From Ailurus styani (lineage: Eukaryota > Chordata > Mammalia > Carnivora > Ailuridae), in NCBI GenBank assembly GCA_002007465.1, contig LNAC01000064.1, forward strand, positions 5,043,408 through 5,107,407: a stretch of DNA of 64,000 bases, in the 5' to 3' direction. Both the position numbers and the translations under genes were made by a program. A model generated the notes under the pieces. That model made no database searches. It saw only the letters and a list, made by a program, of their open reading frames with translations, and was not told the DNA's origin. Below, in pieces: positions 13,640 to 26,735 of the stretch (the stretch's first letter is position 1; each line of letters begins with the position of its first letter).

Positions 13640-14290
13640 GAACCCGCCGCCGACCGCGGTAGGGATTGCACGCTACCTCCCGGGTCGCCCGGCGGGTCCG
13701 GCGGCCGCGCTCCGGGCGCGCTCCGGGCCTCAGCGAGCAGCCCGCCCCCTGCCGGGCGGGGCGGACACGAGTCGCACCTTTCGGACCCCCGGGGGGCAAG
13801 CCGACCCGAATCCCGAGGCCCGGGCGGGGTTGGGGCCGGGTCCCCTGCTCACCGCTGCGGAGCCTGCTGCCGTCGCTGGCCTTGCTGAGGGCGCTGCTGG
13901 AACAGCCCATCGCGGGCAGAAGGGCGGCCCCGTGGACCAGCGCGGCCACCTGTCCCAGGCCGGCGCGGGCGTCGGCCCGGAGCTCGGATCCCGCGCAGAC
14001 AACCCCCGCGGCGCCGCGCTCCCGCAACTCTGCCCGGACGGCGGGGGCGGAGCGCAAGTGCACGGCCGAGCGCGGAGGTGGCGGTGCGCACCTGGGGAGG
14101 GAAGCGTGCGGCGCGGGGGTGGAGGAGGCCGGAGGGCCGGGGAGGGGAGAGCGAGGAAGCCGGAGAGGACAGGGACGGGGAGCCAGGTGGGCAGAAGGTG
14201 GGGAGTGCAGTCAAGGAGGACAGGGAAAAGGGCTCAGGAGCAGGGGTAGGGACGGTGTCCCGGAGAGGGCGAAGGGCTGGGAGGGCTCAT
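13640..14290 (-). promoter_or_regulatory. ERICH5: CpG island and promoter of ERICH5
   Basis: An abrupt rise in G+C and CpG density begins near 13640 and fades by about 14290, with AT-rich sequence on both sides. The ERICH5 start codon lies inside it, so the minus-strand 5'UTR and transcription start are expected between 13911 and about 14250. I see no TATA box at a convincing spacing, which fits a CpG-island promoter with dispersed starts. The exact start site cannot be read from sequence. Confidence 0.75.
13853..13910 (-). CDS. ERICH5: ERICH5 (glutamate-rich protein 5) coding exon 1, partial gene
   Basis: Fifty-eight coding bases run from the ATG at 13908-13910 to a GTGAGC donor at 13851-13852, giving 19 codons plus one base. 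The peptide MGCSSSALSKASDGSRLRS closely matches the start of human ERICH5 (C8orf47) as I know it, and the phase-1 exon end also agrees. The ATG has G at -3 and G at +4, a strong initiation context. Met-Gly-Cys-Ser-Ser-Ser is a classical N-myristoylation signal (Gly2) with an adjacent palmitoylatable Cys3, so the protein is probably membrane-anchored; that is inference. Little is known of its function. The remaining exon(s), encoding the Glu-rich body, are beyond position 1. Its place beside RPL30 and MATN2 supports the call. Confidence 0.85.
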
Positions 14291-15099
14291 CTGAATCATC
14301 GCTAAATAGCTGGAGAGGGGAGGAGGCGATTGTGGCCAGTGGCTATTGATTGGTAGACTAGCTTCGGATGGCAGTCTTCTTACATAATGTCAGTGCTGTT
14401 ACCAGGAGGAAGTTTGCTGTTGATATGCTATTTAATCCACCTCCTAGTCAAGTTTGGTCAACTGTCCAATCCAGGACCACACATTACATTGAATTGTTGT
14501 GCCTCTCTTTAGTTTGCTTAAATCTGAAGTAGTTCCCCCAGTCTTTCTTTGTCTTTCGTGACCTTGAGCTTTTTTAAGAGAATAGGCCATTTATTTTGTA
14601 GAATATTTCTCAGTTTGGGCTTGTCCGGTGTTTCCTTATTGATTGTTTTCAGGCAATGCAGTTTTGGCTGGAATACAAGATGTTACGTGGTCTGTGAATG
14701 CCCATCGAGAGCACGTGATGTCAGTTTCCTCTATTATTGGTGATGTTAACTTTGATCGGTTAGTTAAGGTAGTGTCTGCCAAGTTTGCCACCAAAAAGTT
14801 ACTATAAATTCCCTGTAATTTATTGTAATTTACTTCTTGTAATTTACTCTAAGACTAACATCCTATATCTCATCAAACTTATCTGCCACTGTTAGCATAT
14901 GTTAATATTCTTGCTGGGATCAGTTATTACTATGATGGTTGTCACATGCTGGTTTTCTAATTACATCATTCCATCTACATTTATTAGTCCGCATCTACAG
15001 TAAGGGAGCACTTTCCCTTTTGCTCCATTTATTATTCATTTATTTATAGAAGTATATACTCATAAATTCTTATTCAATGGGTCATGTTACCATTTGTGT

Positions 15100-15480
15100 T
15101 AGCTTTTTAGAGCTGCAATAACAAAGTACCACAGATTGGTTGACTTACACAAGAAAAACTTATTTCCTTGCAGTTCTGAGACTAGAAGTCAGAGAACAAG
15201 GTGTCAGTAGGGTTAGTTTCTTTTGAAGGCCTTTCCTTGGTTGGGATGGCAGTGTTCACCATCTACATCTTCATATGGACTTCCCACAGTAAGTATCTCT
15301 GTCCTCACCTCCTCTTCTTACAAGGGCACCAGTCATATTGGATTAGGGCCTATACATATGACCTCATTTTACCTTAATTACCTCTTTAAAGGCCCTGTCT
15401 CCAAAACAGCCATATTGCAAACTACGGGGGTTTAGGACTTCAACATATGAATTAGGGGGACATAATTCAGATCATAACAC
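15100..15480 (-). mobile_element. Solitary LTR, MaLR type (MST/MLT1-like)
   Basis: Reverse-oriented MaLR LTR: AATAACAAAGTACCACAGAT near one end and ACTTCAACATATGAATTAGG near the other, with CTTCTTACAAGGGCACCAGT between. Old and diverged; no internal retroviral sequence. Confidence 0.7.
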
Positions 15481-15527
15481 CATCATTATTAACTTGGATG
15501 CTCAAATCACCTAAAATTTGACATATT

Positions 15528-15745
15528 GGGCGCCTGCGTGGCTCAGTGGGTTAAAGCCTCTGCCTTCGGCTCAGGTCATGATCTCAGGATCCTGGGATCA
15601 AGGCCCAGGTCGGGCTCCCTGCTCAGCAGGGAGCCTGCTTCCTCCTCTCTCTCTGCCTGCCTCTCTGCCTACTTGTGATCTCCTTCTCTGTGTCAAATAA
15701 ATAAATAAATAAATAAATCTTTAAAAAAAATTAAAAAATAAAATA
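15528..15745 (+). mobile_element. CAN-SINE, young, with target-site duplication
   Basis: GGGCGCCTGCGTGGCTCAGT head; flanked by AAATTTGACATATT (15514-15527 and after the tail at about 15747). Confidence 0.93.
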
Positions 15746-16234
15746 AAATTTGACATATTTCCCTATATGAAATGGCAGTACATGGCTATGGTCTTTACAG
15801 TGTGTTTAGAAGTCTCCCTCCCCTCTCTCCCTTCTCTACCTCCTGTCTCCTCCCCTTCCTTATCCCTTCCCTCCTCTTTTTCCCCTCTTCCTCTCCCTCC
15901 TGCAGCATAGGCCTGACAAAGCCTGGACTGCCCAGCAATCAACTCACGAATCCCTTCGAATGAAGAGGAGACTGGGTATCTTTGAAGTACACTTTATAAC
16001 ATTACAAATAAGTACTATAAGTCTCCTTCTAACATTATATCCAGGGCTACTGTGCCCCAAGGAAAGAGAAGTACTTTGAAAGTGGCTAAGGATTTGGTTG
16101 GATTCCAAGTCCCTGAGCAAAATTACAGGATTCATGCACAGAAGTTTAGGGGGAGAGGTACATGGATGGACCTTTCGGAATAGCCCAAAATTTGGGGAAT
16201 ATTTATGTCTTATTTAAATGCTATGAAAAGGCCT

Positions 16235-16822
16235 TCGTAGGTTGGGTGCCATAACAAAATGCCATGAACTGGATGGCTTAAATAAACATATTTATTTCTC
16301 ATATGGAGAAATACGGAGCCTGGGAAGTCTAAGATCAGGGTACTGGCCAATTTGGTTTCTGGAGAGAACTCTTTCTGGCTTGCAGATGGCAGCCTTCTCG
16401 CTGTGTCCTCACATGGGGGTGTGTGGGGAGCCTTCCTCTCCTTTTTTTTTTTTTCCCCAAGATTTATTTATTTTAGAGAGACAGAGGGCAAGAGAGAGTG
16501 AGTGGGGGGAGGGGCGGAGGGAGAAAATCTTCAAGCAGACTCTCCCGCTGAGTGTGTGGCTCAATGCAGGGCTTGATCCCATGACCCATGAAAGAGATCG
16601 GAGCCGAAACAAAGAGTCAGACTCTCAACCAACTGAGCCACCCAGGGACCCCGGGACTTCCTCTTCTTACAAGGCTACAGTCCTAACAGATTAGGGCCTC
16701 ACCCTTATGACCTCATTTAGCCTTAACTACCTCCTAAATCCTACCTTTCCACTGAGTCACACCGGGGGTAAGGGCTTCAACATATAAATGGGGGAGGGAG
16801 GGGACATAAGTCAGTCCATGGC
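16235..16822 (-). mobile_element. Solitary LTR, MaLR type, split by a CAN-SINE
   Basis: GCCATAACAAAATGCCATGA, CTCGCTGTGTCCTCACATGG and GGGCTTCAACATATAAATGG mark a reverse-oriented MST/MLT1-type LTR. A SINE at 16442-16652 interrupts it. Confidence 0.75.
16442..16652 (-). mobile_element. CAN-SINE inside a MaLR LTR
   Basis: Poly(T) then GATTTATTTATTTTAGAGAG; head CTGAGCCACCCAGGGACCCC. Confidence 0.9.
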
Positions 16823-18883
16823 AGGCTCCCACTTCAGAAGATGCTTTTTTTTTAAAGTTAAAGTCACATTTAATTTTACTTAGCTAGTGAAGGTTTTTCA
16901 AAACTCCATTCTTCCTCAAAAGAGATGCAATAACTCACAGCTTAGTTAAATATAAACACTATCTTGAAATTCTCTGAATCCTAATGCTTTCATGCTAAAC
17001 CAGGGCTTACTGAGCCCAGTTAAGTACCCACTTTTCCCCATCATTTTTTAGGAGTTGACTGGAGTATCTTACTTTTCCTTGGGAGATAATTTGTCAGCCA
17101 AGCCATGGTCTTTTCCATTTTCTTAAGAGGAAGCATTTTATAATCAGGTGAACAATAATAATCCGGTGTCCTGTGGATGTTAGTCTTTTTCATGAGCCCC
17201 TCAATGCTTGCTCAACGGGCTCAGGAATAGGATGGCTCTAAGAACAGAGAAAGAAGCCATACATGAGTTCAACTACATGTTCCTCCACTTAACATGGTTT
17301 ACCTGGCTGAGTGCCCAGTTTGCCGGTAGTACTGAGTGACCAACTCTAAGCCTCTGAAATGGTACCTGTACCTTGAAGGGCCCTATCAGCCACTTCACAA
17401 ACGAGTGATAGGACCTCTTTGGAAACCATAGAAAGAGTGATTGAACCTCTTTGGTATTTTCTCTTTATTTTAACAGACATTGGGTTAGATTTGTTTTTAC
17501 CATACGTCATGATAGTATCATCAAGACATCACATCAAGACACTACATTCGGTATCATTTCTTATGAAATAACTCACTTTACTATGAGACAATTAAGGTAA
17601 TAGGTTAATTTCTATGTGATTTACTGGTCTTTTCATCTACCTCCACATGCAGAAGAAGCTACACCTATAGGATGATGGAGGGGCACAATAAACACTCAGT
17701 TACAGCACCAGCCAAGAGAAAACATCTTTGAAGGTTGGGGTGCTGCCCTATGGTTTGCAGAGTGTTTTCAAGCAGTGACTAAGAAATGGGACTGCTTCTC
17801 CCATGACCAGTATACACAGATCTGGGTCTTGCTCTCCAGGCTTCTTATTCTTTTGAACTATAAGATAATTTTTCCTTAACTGAGCTAGTTTGTTTCTATT
17901 GCTTAATTATCTAGACTAATATATAATACTTACCCTACATCCCCTCTCCTTGACCACTCTCCTTCTTAGCAATTACCTGTCCTGTCTTATTCCTTCAGTC
18001 TTATCTTGATAATACCTGAATATAACTTATATTGTGATTTTAAATGCTGATAGTACCTTGATGTGTATCTTGAAGGCATAGTTCATAAATCTTTTAATCT
18101 CCAAGGACCCCTTTTATCATTTTTCTTCAACATACCCATGTTTTGATGTTGTCCCAAATTTGATTTATTATTTCTCCATTAACTAATCAGTAACATTTTC
18201 TGATCAGCATGACATACAGTATTACAGTATTAATTAAGTTCCAGTTAAAAGCAAAAAACCTCGGTGTTTTAGCTTGTGCATCATACCTTTATTAAGGAAG
18301 AAAGTATATGTACATGGCAGGCTTTTAAAATTATTGAAAATAATATGTAAAATGTCATATATAGATACTTAGATACATAGGAACCCCATTTATACTAAAA
18401 TTTTAAAAACTGACTCTAAGAAATATAAAATAACCTAAAGACAAACACTTATAGACATCACTTTACGTTCCAAGTGTCACTCCTTCACAGTAAAATAGTG
18501 AACGAAGTACCCTGGGTTCTTTGTATCCAAGAGTATAAAAAACATATGCTCCTTGGATGGAAAAATGGCTTAGAAGAAAAAAGAGGAAGCATTTCTCTGG
18601 CCTATTTTTAATCCAGTGCAGTCTGGAACATTCCCAGTCTGAACAGAGAAGGGCATAGAAGAAATATTTTGGATTCCTTTTTATTGTCCTCTAATGGTTC
18701 AGAATTCTTGTATCAGTATATGTGTGTTTAGTTGAAAGGGGATCAACATTCATTAGGTTTACAGGATATTTTCACTTAGATTCCCCGTCCCTTTCTCTCT
18801 TCACCAGACTTCTGAGCATGTTTAATGTCTAGGGTGACTTAAGATGGTGAAGGTTGAGTTAAACAAATAGAGTTCCAAATTAT

Positions 18884-19206
18884 AGTTGACCCTTGAACAA
18901 CACTGATTTGAACTGGGAGGGTCCACTTATACATGGATTTTTTCCCAGTACAGTACAGTACTGTAATGTACTTTCCTCTTAGGATTTTCTTAGTAACATT
19001 TTTTCTCTTGTTTACTTTATCATAGAGTATATAATACACGGAATATAAAAAACATGTTAATCGACTGTTTTATGTTATTGATAAGGATTTTCTGGTCAGC
19101 AGTAAGCTACTAGTAGAGTCTTTGAGGAGTCAAAAGTTATACATGGATTTTTGAAATGTGTGAGGGAGTGAGTGCCTCTAGCCTCTGAGTTGTTCAAGGG
19201 TCAACT
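18884..19206. mobile_element. Non-autonomous Tigger/pogo-like DNA transposon
   Basis: Perfect 18-bp terminal inverted repeats: AGTTGACCCTTGAACAAC (18884-18901) and its complement at 19189-19206, with TA-rich flanks. At 323 bases it has no transposase. Internal text agrees with a known mammalian Tigger-derived short element, but I do not assign a subfamily. Confidence 0.85.
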
Positions 19207-19700
19207 CTACTAACGGGCCGCTTCCAAATCTGCACATTGAATAACTAAGATCTGATGATACTATGATCATTTTAACTGCTAAACAGTAAGGGGATGGGTC
19301 AGTGTACTGAACCAATGAATATCAGATGAACTTGTTAGTATTTGCTCTAACAGGGAATGCAGCCTGTCACTTTTAATTCCCATAGCAAGTATGAACCAGA
19401 AGCACAATGAAAACAGGTGCCTGCAGAGTTCTCAGAACCTTGGAGAAGCAATTTTGGTGAATGAAAATCAAAGCATTGTGTTAATTCTGTTCTATCACAT
19501 TTACCTGTTGGTATTTCTTCAAAATCACTCTGAAATGCTGCTGACTGATATCCAGAAAAAACAAAATAATATCTAGGTGGCAAAATCCCTTTTTGAAGCA
19601 TATATACTTCCCAACTTTTTAGTATGAAGATTTTCAAACTCAAAAATGTTGAATAGTACAACCACCAATATATACCCTCCACTTTAAATTCAACAGTTGT

Positions 19701-20682
19701 GACAGATGTTGGCGAGGATGCAGAGAAAGGGGAACCTCCTACACTGCTGGTGGGAATGCAAGCTGGTGCAGCCACTCTGGAAAACAGTATGGGGGTTCCT
19801 CAAAATGTTGAAAAAAAAAAAAAAAGAAGAAGAAGAAGAAAAAAAGAAAAGAAAAGAAAATAGAGCTACTCGGGCGCCTGGGTGGCTCAGTGGGTTAAAG
19901 CCTCTGCCTTCAGCTCGGGTCATGATCTCAGGGTCCTGGGATCGAGGACCGCATCGGGCTCTCTGCTCGGCAGGGAGCCTGCTTCCCCCTCTCTCTCTGC
20001 CTACTTGTGATCTCTCTCTCTCTCTATGTCAAATAAATAAATAAAATCCTTAAAAAAAAAAGAAAAGAAAAGAAAAGCAAATAGAGCTACTCTACGACCC
20101 AGCAATCACACTACTGGTATTTACCCTAAAGATACAAATGTAGTGATCTGCAGGGGCACGTGCACCTGAATGTTTATAGCAGCAATGTCCACAATAGCCA
20201 AACTGTGGAAAGAACCTACATGTCCATCAACAGATGAATGGATAAAGAATATGTGGTATATATATACAATGGAAAACTAAGCAGCCATCAAAAGAAACGA
20301 AATCTTGCCATTTGCAACAATGTGGATGGAAATGGAGGGTATTATGCTAAGCGAAATAAGTCAATCAGAGAAAGACAATTATCTTATGATCTCTCTGATA
20401 TGAGGAATTTGAGGGGCAGGACAGGGGGGTGTGGGGGATAGGGAGGGAAAAATGAAACAAGGTGGGATTGGGAAGGAGACAAACCATAAGAGACTCTTAA
20501 TCTCATGAAACAAACTGAGGGTTACTGGTGGGTAGGGGAGTAGGGATAGGGTGGCTGGGTTATGGACATTGGGGAGGGTTTGTGCTATGGTGAGTGCTGT
20601 GAAATGCGTAAGCCTGATGATTCACAGACCTATACCCTTGGGGCAAAAAAAAATGTGAACCAGAGTGGGGGGAAAACCTACT
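19701..20682 (+). mobile_element. 5'-truncated carnivore L1 with target-site duplication and nested SINE
   Basis: Begins with L1 ORF2-end text and runs through the carnivore 3'UTR. The 18-base duplication TTTAAATTCAACAGTTGT flanks it (19683-19700, 20683-20700). A CAN-SINE lies inside. The L1 part is about 775 bases and non-coding. Confidence 0.9.
19871..20078 (+). mobile_element. CAN-SINE nested in the L1
   Basis: Flanked by AAATAGAGCTACT (19858-19870 and 20079-20091). Head GGGCGCCTGGGTGGCTCAGT. Confidence 0.95.
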
Positions 20683-20850
20683 TTTAAATTCAACAGTTGT
20701 TAATACTTTGCTGCATTTGCTCTATTTGCTTACCTTCATTTATTTTATATTTTATTTACATTTATTTCAGCAATTCAAAAAGAAGTTGCAGATAATCATA
20801 ACTCTTCATCCATATATACTTCAACAGACATCTCTTTAGAATAAGGATAT

Positions 20851-21039
20851 GGGGGCACCTGGGTGCCTCAGTTGAGCATCTGCCTTCGGCTCAGGGCATG
20901 ATCCCAGGGTCCTGGGATTGAGCCCCGAATTGGGCTACCTGCTCAGTGGGAAGCCTGCTTCTCCCTCTCCCACTCTCCCTGCTTGTGATCCCTCTTTTGC
21001 TGTGTCTCTGTCAAATAAATAAATAAAATCTTAAAAAAA
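20851..21039 (+). mobile_element. CAN-SINE
   Basis: GGGGGCACCTGGGTGCCTCA head, AAATAAATAAATAAAATCTT tail; a short deletion after the head. Confidence 0.9.
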
Positions 21040-21096
21040 ATAGGGATCTGACTTAAAACTGTTACTTTTAATAATAATAAGAGTAATCTTTTAACG

Positions 21097-21291
21097 CAGG
21101 GGTCAGCAAACAATGGCCAAATCTGGCCAGCCACTTGATTCTGTAAATGTTTTATTGGGACACAGTCATTATACATTGCCTGTGGCTGCTTTTGTGCTAC
21201 GGCAGAGCTGAGACGTTGCCAGAGAACATACAGCCCCAAAGGCCTAAAGTATTTATTCTTTGGCTCTGTAGGAAAAGTTTGCCAATTCCTG
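21097..21291. mobile_element. hAT-Charlie-like non-autonomous element
   Basis: Imperfect terminal inverted repeats CAGGGGTCAGCAAAC and GTTTGCCAATTCCTG, with TTTTATTGGGACACAG and GTGGCTGCTTTTGTGCTACG between, typical of a widespread mammalian hAT-derived repeat. Confidence 0.75.
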
Positions 21292-21477
21292 CTCTAATAA
21301 ACACAAGTGTGGAAAATTTTATAAAATCTTGAGTCAAAAGATAGGTCATTTTTGCATAAGTGTTTCTTCCCCTACTGTATGGATTTTGTAAAGTTGTGAA
21401 AGCCTTTAGGTGTGGGCAGGTGGCTATGATAGGAAGGTTGAGGAGATGGGAGTTGGACTGATGAAGAGAATTAATAT

Positions 21478-21660
21478 TCACTGCACATTTGTTCCATACA
21501 AGGCCCTATGCTAGGTGCTTTATATACCATTACATTTACTGGGATCCTCAACAATACAATGAAGTAGACGTATTATTCTAGTTTTCTGATGAAGAAACTG
21601 AGGCTTAGGGAGTTTAATTTGTCCCAAGCCATGCAGATATTAAATAGAAAAAACAAGAAC
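21478..21660 (-). repeat. MIR
   Basis: Contains GATGAAGAAACTGAGGCTTA, the reverse MIR core, after TATGCTAGGTGCTTTATATA. Confidence 0.7.
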
Positions 21661-22084
21661 CTAAGACTCTCCCCAAAGAGATATAGCAAGATCTATTAAG
21701 ATTCCCTAATAAGAATTCTCAAACATTTTGTGGTCATGTTTCATACATAAAATAGGTGCTTTAGGCTTCTCTGGCTTCCAGTACAAAACCATAGTAAGGT
21801 CGCTGAGATCTTTAAAGTATAGCAAGGACACATATAGTAAGGACCAGAAACTTGTTATCAAATAACAAAAAGTACCCCAGATAAGTCTTACCAAGTACTT
21901 TAATCATTTAATTTCTAAAGTGGGGGTAATATCTATCCTGATTATTTTGGACAAAGTATTAAAAGGCTTTGCAAATACAGGGATCAATATAAAAGTATAA
22001 GGCTTCATTATTTAGTTTTTGTCTTTACCTAAGCAGGCACGCCTCAAACCCAACTTGGCTATCTCATTCTTCAGTTTTTTTGGT

Positions 22085-22182
22085 GTTTTTTTAAAGTAAC
22101 CTTTACCCCCAGCATGGGGCTCAAACTCACTACCCCAAGATTGAGAGTTGCATGCTGTACCGACTGAGCCAGCCATGTGCCC
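22085..22182 (-). mobile_element. Short tRNA-type SINE (CAN-SINE relative)
   Basis: GGGGCTCAAACTCACTACCC ... CCGACTGAGCCAGCCATGTG; a tRNA-like head without the long body. Confidence 0.7.
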
Positions 22183-22652
22183 CTCATTCTTTGCTTCTCA
22201 AATTCTAGTATTTATAAGAATCCCTGAAGCTGCATATTAAAGGCAGATTCCTGGGCCCCCACCAGAGATTTCTTCTACATACCTGGGTGGGGTCCAAGAG
22301 TCATCATTCAAGGTGCTTTTGAATCAGGTGATCTGGGAGCCATACTTAAGGAAATACTGCTTTCAGATATAACTGGTGTTTCACAGGACCTATTTAAAAT
22401 CACCACTTTATTATTAAAAAGGACCTTTACATAACAATGCATGCTGTAAGATAATTCAAGTAGTACTGAAATATGTAAGGTAAAAAATGTCCTCTCCTCC
22501 TCGCCCACTCTCCTCATACCTTATCCAGTGGTTAAGTTTTGATGGTCAGCGTTCCAGACTTGACTTTTCTATGAATATACAAACACATATATTAGAATGA
22601 TGAGCATCTGATGTTGCTTCTGATTTCTTTTGCTATTAAACATGTTAAAATC

Positions 22653-22828
22653 AGGATGCCTGGATGGCTCAGCTGGTTGGGCGTCTGCCTTCCGCTGGGG
22701 TCGTGGTCCGGGGGTCCTGGGATGGAGTCCCCCGTGGGGCTACTTGCTCAGGGGGGAACCTACTTCTCCCTCTGCCTACCGCTCCCCGTGCTTGTGTACT
22801 GACAAATGAAGAAAATCTTTTTAAAAAA
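22653..22828 (+). mobile_element. CAN-SINE
   Basis: GGATGCCTGGATGGCTCAGC head, AATGAAGAAAATCTTTTTAA tail. Confidence 0.87.
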
Positions 22829-23615
22829 TGCTGAAATAAATATTTTTGTTCACATGACTTTGAGAAACTGTGATTGTTTCTGTAGGTTATATTCCTAAAA
22901 CTTGACACATGATGACGGCTTACCCATCGGTACCAGTCCGATTTTACACTTTTTGGGTACTAGCGGGAGACGCTCTGTGCTTGCTATTTTGAATGATCCA
23001 TCACTGGGCATTTATATCAAGGTCCAATGTTCACAACAAAAATACTTGTAAATTAGATCTGTTTATTGCTCTCTGTGAAAATTCGGCTTACAAGGTTGCG
23101 CTAACACCGTCACTAAAGAGGCGAGTTTGGGGAAGTCTGCGTGGGGCTCCACCGTTCCCCGAGAGGCCGGCAACTTGGGCGAGGGCAGGAGAGGGCACAC
23201 AGCTGCTTCGGCCCGCGTGGAACTGACGCAGGAGGGCAGACCCAGGAGCAGAGACTCACCGGAGTCCTCCCCAAGAGACGCGACTTCGGGAAGAATGAGC
23301 TCAGCCGCACTAAGACCATGGCCCAGCCGCCGCCTCCCCTTTTCACTGTTCCCTCCCGCCTCACTCTCAGTCGGCTTGTCCAACTCCCTCGTGGTTCCAC
23401 GTCCCCAGTTCCTCAGTCCGCAGCTCGGAGCAACACACTAACACAACTTTAAGGACCGCAACAAGAGTAAGCGCGCAGCTCTAACTCCACTCTAACTAGC
23501 GGTACCAACAGCAGCCAGCAGCAGCTCTCCTCTTCTTGCCCCGCCCCTTCCGCTTGCGGCTCACTTCCGGTTCCGACGTCCCGGCGCGGCCGAGAAGAGC
23601 TTTGCATTGTGGGAG

Positions 23616-26735
<3,120 letters not shown>

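Larger units (their letters stand above)
1..13852 (-). other. ERICH5: ERICH5 intron 1 (3' part of gene lies off the left edge)
   Basis: This is the stretch downstream (minus strand) of the ERICH5 first-exon donor at 13851-13852. The large second exon that encodes most of ERICH5 is not here: no long minus-strand frame or Glu-rich run is seen. What it holds is listed separately: CAN-SINEs, MIRs, L1 3' ends, microsatellites and AT-rich sequence (about 10270-10520). Stretches 2640-4730, 5460-6750, 8690-10600 and 12590-13640 contain nothing I can name. That it is intron is inferred from the exon 1 identification and the known large first intron of the human gene. Confidence 0.65.
14291..23100. other. 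ERICH5-RPL30 intergenic region
   Basis: Between the two CpG islands I see no gene. The stretch holds two MaLR-type LTRs (15100-15480, 16235-16822), a Tigger-like transposon (18884-19206), a 5'-truncated carnivore L1 carrying a nested SINE (19701-20682), a hAT-like fragment (21097-21291), a MIR and several CAN-SINEs. A CT-rich tract lies at about 15810-15900. The stretches 14300-15090, 16830-18880 and 21660-22080 are AT-rich with nothing recognisable. Confidence 0.6.

Noticed and set aside
13911..14063. In-frame N-terminal extension of ERICH5 (frame open up to 14063)
   Set aside because: The upstream codon is GTG, not ATG, and an extension would bury the MGCSSS lipidation signal. The ATG at 13910 has a strong context.
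13666..14349. 227-codon plus-strand open frame
   Set aside because: It is a chance frame in a CpG island, rich in Arg/Gly/Ala, antisense to ERICH5, with no recognisable domain.
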